Below are positions 5,906-8,977 of a stretch of 8,977 nucleotides of DNA, piece after piece. The DNA lies in assembly GCA_027032655.1 (NCBI GenBank), contig JALVMZ010000601.1, forward strand, positions 1-8,977. The letters run 5' to 3'. Each line of letters starts with the position of its first letter. Position 1 is the first letter of the stretch. The DNA comes from Desulfobacteraceae bacterium. Lineage in GTDB: Bacteria; Desulfobacterota; DSM-4660; Desulfatiglandales; JALVMZ01. The position numbers and the translations under genes were made by a program. The notes beneath the pieces are model-generated. The model was not told the origin of the DNA and searched no databases. It was given only the letters and a program-made list of their open reading frames with translations.

Positions 5906-6280
5906 ATGAAGATTAGAATAATAATTGGATCACTTATAAAGGAAGCGGAACTTTTTGACACTCCTACAGGTAAAAAGGTTGCTCAGGTGCTTCCCATAAA
6001 GAGCGGATTCAATACCTGGGGCGATGAAATATACTTTTCAATTCCAGTTGAAGCAGGACCTGATGATACCTCCACAGAGGTGGTTAAAGAGGGTGATATA
6101 GGATACTGGCCTGATGGAAAGTGTTTTTGCATATTCTTTGGACCAACGCCTATCAGCACTGAGGATGAGATCAGGCCTGCAAGTGCTGTAAATGTTATGG
6201 GAAGGGTAATTGGGGATCCTAAGGAATTTAAAATCGCAATGAATGAACCTGAAATCATCATTGAACCCATAGATGAATAA
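5906..6280 (+). CDS. Cyclophilin-like fold protein (TM1367/DUF369 type)
   Basis: A 124-residue protein that matches, by recognisable sequence, the small cyclophilin-like family represented by Thermotoga TM1367. The diagnostic core is TWGDEIYFSIPV (about 37-48), GDIGYWPDGKCFCIFFGPTPIS (about 63-84) and the final strand region VNVMGRVIGD (about 94-103). The family shares the cyclophilin barrel but no peptidyl-prolyl isomerase activity is established, so I give no enzymatic function. There is no signal peptide or membrane segment. GAGGT (5895-5899) lies 6 nt before the ATG and supports the start. The 18-nt gap after der suggests one transcript. Downstream, the gene ends before a non-coding stretch rich in inverted repeats, the first possible stop for this transcript. 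Confidence 0.85.
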   Translation: MKIRIIIGSLIKEAELFDTPTGKKVAQVLPIKSGFNTWGDEIYFSIPVEAGPDDTSTEVVKEGDIGYWPDGKCFCIFFGPTPISTEDEIRPASAVNVMGRVIGDPKEFKIAMNEPEIIIEPIDE

Positions 6281-6330
6281 TAAGTGGATCTTCTTCAGAT
6301 TAGTTGATCATTAAATTAAATTTTATAAGG

Positions 6331-6588
6331 GCTACCGGGTCTTTGTTTCCGCTCAGAAGTCTCCCGGGCTGGTCTTTTTAACTCACTTATCTTACGGGGG
6401 ATTCTTTACCCCCTCCCCATTCCCGCTCCTGTTTATTTATGAAATTAATACCTCTGAATCATACGCTCTCTCATAATAATATAGACTCGGCATTAATTAC
6501 AACGGGAGCGGGCTGGGGTTTCCCCCGTAGATAAGTGAGAAAAAGACGAAGCCCTCCCGCCATTCGCTACAACAAAGACCCGGACAGC
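6331..6588. repeat. 258-bp imperfect palindromic element (MITE-like)
   Basis: The outer arms are GCT-ACCGGGTCTTTGTT and its inverted copy, with a perfect 13-bp core (6335-6347 with 6571-6583). Pairing continues inward: GGTCTTTTT (6371-6379) with AAAAAGAC (6539-6546), CTCACTTATCTTACGGGGGA (6382-6401) with 6521-6539 (one bulged base), CCCGCTCCTGTT with AACGGGAGCGGG (6501-6512, one mismatch), and AATTAAT sequences near the tip. As RNA or single-strand DNA the whole element folds into one long hairpin with a tip near 6450-6490. No gene and no flanking duplication is seen. A non-autonomous mobile element or a large bidirectional structure fits; the mobiliser is unknown. Confidence 0.8.
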
Positions 6589-6591
6589 ACA

Positions 6592-6771
6592 TCAGGTGGA
6601 TGGTATCAACATTTCGCGGCTTTATCAGGCACCAAATTCCAGATAATTTCGTGATTAGTAACATTAAAGTTGCTCACTTTATCAATACGATAATTTGGTG
6701 CTTGATCAGCAGTGAGCGAAGCCATGGACGGCGTAGCGAACGGAAGCGAAAGGACGATACCATCCGCCTGA
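6592..6771. repeat. 180-bp inverted-repeat element followed by T6
   Basis: The ends TCAGGTGGATGGTATC (6592-6607) and GATACCATCCGCCTGA (6756-6771) are inverted copies with a single mismatch that would be a G-U pair in RNA; TTTCGC further in (about 6612-6617) also pairs with GCGAAA (6746-6751). An inner pair, GGCACCAAATT with AATTTGGTGCTT, joins the middle. On the right arm AGCGAA occurs three times (6715-6720, 6735-6740, 6745-6750). The final A is followed by six Ts, giving a terminator-like end on the plus strand, although the stem is far longer than a usual terminator. It is probably a separate MITE or RNA-like element because the end sequences differ from those of the neighbouring palindrome. 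Confidence 0.75.
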
Positions 6772-6782
6772 TTTTTTCTACC

Positions 6783-6812
6783 ATTATAATTATGTTCAAT
6801 CATAATGATAAT
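6783..6812. other. AT-only hairpin beyond the recD2 stop
   Basis: ATTATAATTATG, loop TTCAAT, CATAATGATAAT: a 12-bp stem with one mismatch, about 57 bp downstream of the recD2 stop on the minus strand. Being almost free of GC pairs, it is a weak terminator candidate and may be chance. Confidence 0.3.
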
Positions 6813-6868
6813 AAATTCCATAGGTTAGTATATTTCCTATCAATTAATATGAAGAAGAACCTAATAAG

Positions 6869-8977
6869 TTATTCTCTTATCATCTGGGCCAGGAGGGTAT
6901 ATCTTCTGACTGTCTTTGTGTTGTTGATACAGTATGCAAGTGCCTTTTTGTTTCCTATGATTATCACCAGCTCCTTTGCCCTGGTGATTGCAGTATAGAT
7001 GAGATTCCTCTGAAGCAGGATATAGTGCTGGGTCAAAATGGGGATTATCACACAGGGATACTCACTTCCCTGCGATTTATGAATAGATATGGCATATGCA
7101 AGGGCCAGCTCATCAATCTCAGAGCGATCATACAGGATAAGTCTCCCGTCAAAATCCACAATCAGGGTTCCGGTTTCTGGCTGTATGCCTGATATTCTTC
7201 CTATATCTCCATTAAATACCTCCTTTTCATAATTGTTTCTCACCTGCATAACCCTATCGTTAAGTTTAAATACCCGCCCCCCCTTCTCCAGGAGATAATC
7301 TCCTTTATTCAAAGTGGACTGAAGTATCCTGTTCAGATTCTCTGTCCCCACCAGCCCTTTATGCATGGGTGAGATAATCTGAATATCCTCCATGGGATTT
7401 AATTGAAATCTCCCAGGTATCCTCTTACATACCAGCTCTTTGATTATCTCCAGGACCTTTTCCGGGTCATCCTGCTCAATAAAGTAAAAATCTCCCGCCT
7501 CATCTCCTGGTGGTGTAAGCTCGGGCATCTTACCCATATTGACCCTGTGTGCATTAACCACGATCCTGCTCCCTTCCGATTGTCTGTGTATCTCTTTCAG
7601 TTCAATTACACTAACTGCTCCTGAGCTTATTATCTCACTTAACACATTCCCGGGGCCCACAGATGGAAGTTGATTTGCGTCACCAACCAGGACAAGGGAG
7701 GTCTCATCTGGAATGGCCTTTAAAAGGTGATACATAAGAACTGTATCCACCATTGATACCTCATCCACCACCACAAGATCCACATTCAGGGGGCTCTTTT
7801 CATTTCTCATAAATCCGCCCTTCCGATGGTTGTAGCCAAGCATTCTGTGGATGGTGCTGGCAGGATATTGTGCGGATTCACTCATCCTCTTGGATGCCCT
7901 TCCTGTGGGGGCACATAGAAGCACTCTTGCATTGTGCTCCCTGTATATATTCAGGATGGCCTTTATGATTGTAGTCTTACCTGTGCCCGGCCCCCCTGTG
8001 ATTACCACTATCTTATCCTGTATTGCCCGTCTTATCGCCTCTTTCTGCTTATCAGTGAGTTCAATACCCATCCCCTTCACTACCGCATGAATGGCAAGGT
8101 CTGGGTCAATACCATAGACTGCCTTTCTGGCTCTGAGCAGCCTCTTTATATGAATGGATATTCCCTTCTCTGAGACATAAAGCCAGGGCAGATACACGGC
8201 CTTGTTGTCAGGTTTGAAGGAATCAAACTCAGTATTTAAATCCTCCACAATTACCTTTTTTTCATCCATCAGTCCTGCAAAACCCTCTGTCACAGCATCT
8301 TTTTCAACCCCAAGCAGTATGGCACATCTTTCCATAAGTTCTGAGTAAGGATAAAATACATGCCCTTCCTCTGATAACTGATTTAACACATAAATAATAC
8401 CTGCCTGGATTCGCCTCACATCATCTTTGCTAAAACCAAAGCCAGAGGCTATCTGGTCTGCCCTTTGAAAACCTATTCCATGTATTTCAGTTGCCAGCCT
8501 GTAAGGGTTTTCCTTTACCACCTCAATGGTATTGCTTCCATACATCCTGTATATCTTCATTGCATATGTAAAGCTTATCCCGTGGGACTGGAGGAAGATC
8601 ATTACATCTCGGAGTTCTTTTTGCTCATTCCAGGCCTTCTTTATGCTCTTTAATTTAACAGGTCCCACCCCGGGAACCTCACTCAGTCTTTCGATGGAGC
8701 CCTCCATTATTCTCAGTGTATCACTGCCAAATCTCTTTATTATTCTATCCGCGAGGGTATCCCCTATCCCCTTTATAAACCCCGATTTCAGGAATCTCTT
8801 TATTCCTTCAGTCTCTCCATGCACCACCAAGTGACATTCTCTTATTCTTATCTGCTCACCAAATCGTGGATGCACCTCTCTAACCCCTTTAATCCTGAGC
8901 CCCTGTCCCTCCACTGGCATTGGCACATTTCCCACAAGGGTTACCTTTTCATGGGTTTCATGATCCACAAATCGAAG
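6869..8977 (-). CDS. recD2: RecD2-type ATP-dependent DNA helicase, N-terminus beyond the window
   Basis: A superfamily 1B 5'-3' DNA helicase of the RecD2 group, which acts in DNA repair and works without RecBC. The frame is open to the window edge; 702 residues are visible of a family usually 720-800 long. A GTG at 8968-8966 is an internal Val in RFVDHETHEKVTLVGN, typical of the N-terminal OB domain, so it is not the start. Numbering from that GTG: helix-hairpin-helix repeats (about 62-115, with GFIKGIGD and VPGVGPVK), Q motif TDKQKEAI (305-312), Walker A GGPGTGKT (325-332), Walker B VVVDE (399-403), motif III GDANQLPSVGPG (429-440), an SH3-like insert around NDRVMQVRNNYEKEVFNGDIG (570-590), and motifs V/VI in SIHKSQGSEYP (628-638) and YTAITRAK (658-665). 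All catalytic motifs are intact. It converges on the DUF369-like gene, with the palindromes between. RecD2 is favoured over RecBCD RecD by the HhH and SH3 parts. Confidence 0.96.
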   Translation of the reverse strand, partial: LRFVDHETHEKVTLVGNVPMPVEGQGLRIKGVREVHPRFGEQIRIRECHLVVHGETEGIKRFLKSGFIKGIGDTLADRIIKRFGSDTLRIMEGSIERLSEVPGVGPVKLKSIKKAWNEQKELRDVMIFLQSHGISFTYAMKIYRMYGSNTIEVVKENPYRLATEIHGIGFQRADQIASGFGFSKDDVRRIQAGIIYVLNQLSEEGHVFYPYSELMERCAILLGVEKDAVTEGFAGLMDEKKVIVEDLNTEFDSFKPDNKAVYLPWLYVSEKGISIHIKRLLRARKAVYGIDPDLAIHAVVKGMGIELTDKQKEAIRRAIQDKIVVITGGPGTGKTTIIKAILNIYREHNARVLLCAPTGRASKRMSESAQYPASTIHRMLGYNHRKGGFMRNEKSPLNVDLVVVDEVSMVDTVLMYHLLKAIPDETSLVLVGDANQLPSVGPGNVLSEIISSGAVSVIELKEIHRQSEGSRIVVNAHRVNMGKMPELTPPGDEAGDFYFIEQDDPEKVLEIIKELVCKRIPGRFQLNPMEDIQIISPMHKGLVGTENLNRILQSTLNKGDYLLEKGGRVFKLNDRVMQVRNNYEKEVFNGDIGRISGIQPETGTLIVDFDGRLILYDRSEIDELALAYAISIHKSQGSEYPCVIIPILTQHYILLQRNLIYTAITRAKELVIIIGNKKALAYCINNTKTVRRYTLLAQMIRE

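Larger units (their letters stand above)
6281..6868. other. Gene-free stretch between the DUF369-like gene and recD2
   Basis: The 588 bp between two convergent genes hold two adjacent inverted-repeat elements (6331-6588 and 6592-6771), a T6 run (6772-6777) and an AT-only hairpin (6783-6812: 12-bp stem with one mismatch, 6-nt loop). Short open frames cross it on both strands but lack ribosome binding sites and run through the repeats, so I consider the stretch non-coding. No clear GC hairpin plus T-run terminator is visible directly after either gene, so the palindromes may serve as transcription barriers in both directions. Confidence 0.7.

Noticed and set aside
6331..6588. tRNA, rRNA or known riboswitch in the palindromic region
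   Set aside because: No cloverleaf, T-loop or recognised riboswitch core was found; the pairing is one long hairpin-like structure.
6756..6777. Classical Rho-independent terminator before the T6 run
   Set aside because: No compact local GC hairpin abuts the Ts. The only strong pairing partner is about 150 nt upstream, so I describe it as part of the inverted-repeat element.
6606..6821. 71-codon minus-strand open frame within the repeat element
   Set aside because: It lies almost wholly inside the inverted repeat, its composition follows the repeat, and no start signal supports it.
6600..6998. 132-codon plus-strand open frame
   Set aside because: It crosses the 180-bp inverted-repeat element and enters the 3' end of recD2 on the other strand. 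It has no ribosome binding site and no recognisable domain.
8966..8968. GTG as the start of recD2
   Set aside because: Codons upstream to the window edge stay open and the residues read as the continuing N-terminal OB domain (RFVDHET), so the real start lies outside the window.
1..8977. CRISPR array or defence system
   Set aside because: No regularly spaced direct repeats and no defence protein apart from the general repair helicase RecD2.

Overview
The window comes from a bacterial chromosome of moderate to low GC, with frequent ATA, AGA and AGG codons. The gene content (pyrE, pyrG, der, a RecD2-type helicase, a stand-alone EF-Tu domain-2 protein) is housekeeping, with no phage or plasmid genes. 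The style and the small accessory proteins resemble uncultured or anaerobic Desulfobacterota/Nitrospirota-like bacteria, but that placement is an impression and was not tested.

Left part (1-3415): a partial pyrE (orotate phosphoribosyltransferase, minus strand) is divergent from a plus-strand 85-residue EF-Tu domain-2-like protein, across an 84-bp gap with back-to-back promoter-like sequences. That small gene overlaps by 19 bp, tail to tail, the end of a tight minus-strand operon: pyrG (CTP synthase), then a small protein that looks like an L7/L12 C-terminal-type domain joined to a zinc ribbon, then a 179-residue protein of unknown function. Two steps of pyrimidine nucleotide synthesis (pyrE, pyrG) therefore lie within 3.5 kb of each other.

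Middle (3416-6280): a 1,089-bp element with perfect 29-bp inverted ends sits between the divergent pyrG and der. It carries a RAYT-type (REP-associated tyrosine, Y1/HUH) transposase with a C-terminal DnaA-like helix-turn-helix region. Its right end is 2 nt from the der start codon, contains the transposase stop codon and provides the only visible ribosome binding site for der. The ribosome assembly GTPase Der is followed by a small cyclophilin-like protein (TM1367/DUF369 type), probably cotranscribed.

Right part (6281-8977): a 588-bp gene-free stretch holds two consecutive non-coding inverted-repeat elements (258 and 180 bp, 3 nt apart) that look like MITE- or REP-type palindromes. They lie between the ends of the convergent DUF369-like gene and recD2. 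The last 2.1 kb is most of a RecD2-family DNA helicase on the minus strand, whose N-terminus lies beyond the window.

The most notable signals are the RAYT element with its modular terminal repeats and its takeover of the der translation signal, the two palindromic elements, and the pyrG-linked L12-like/zinc-ribbon protein. I saw no CRISPR array, rRNA, tRNA or defence cassette.
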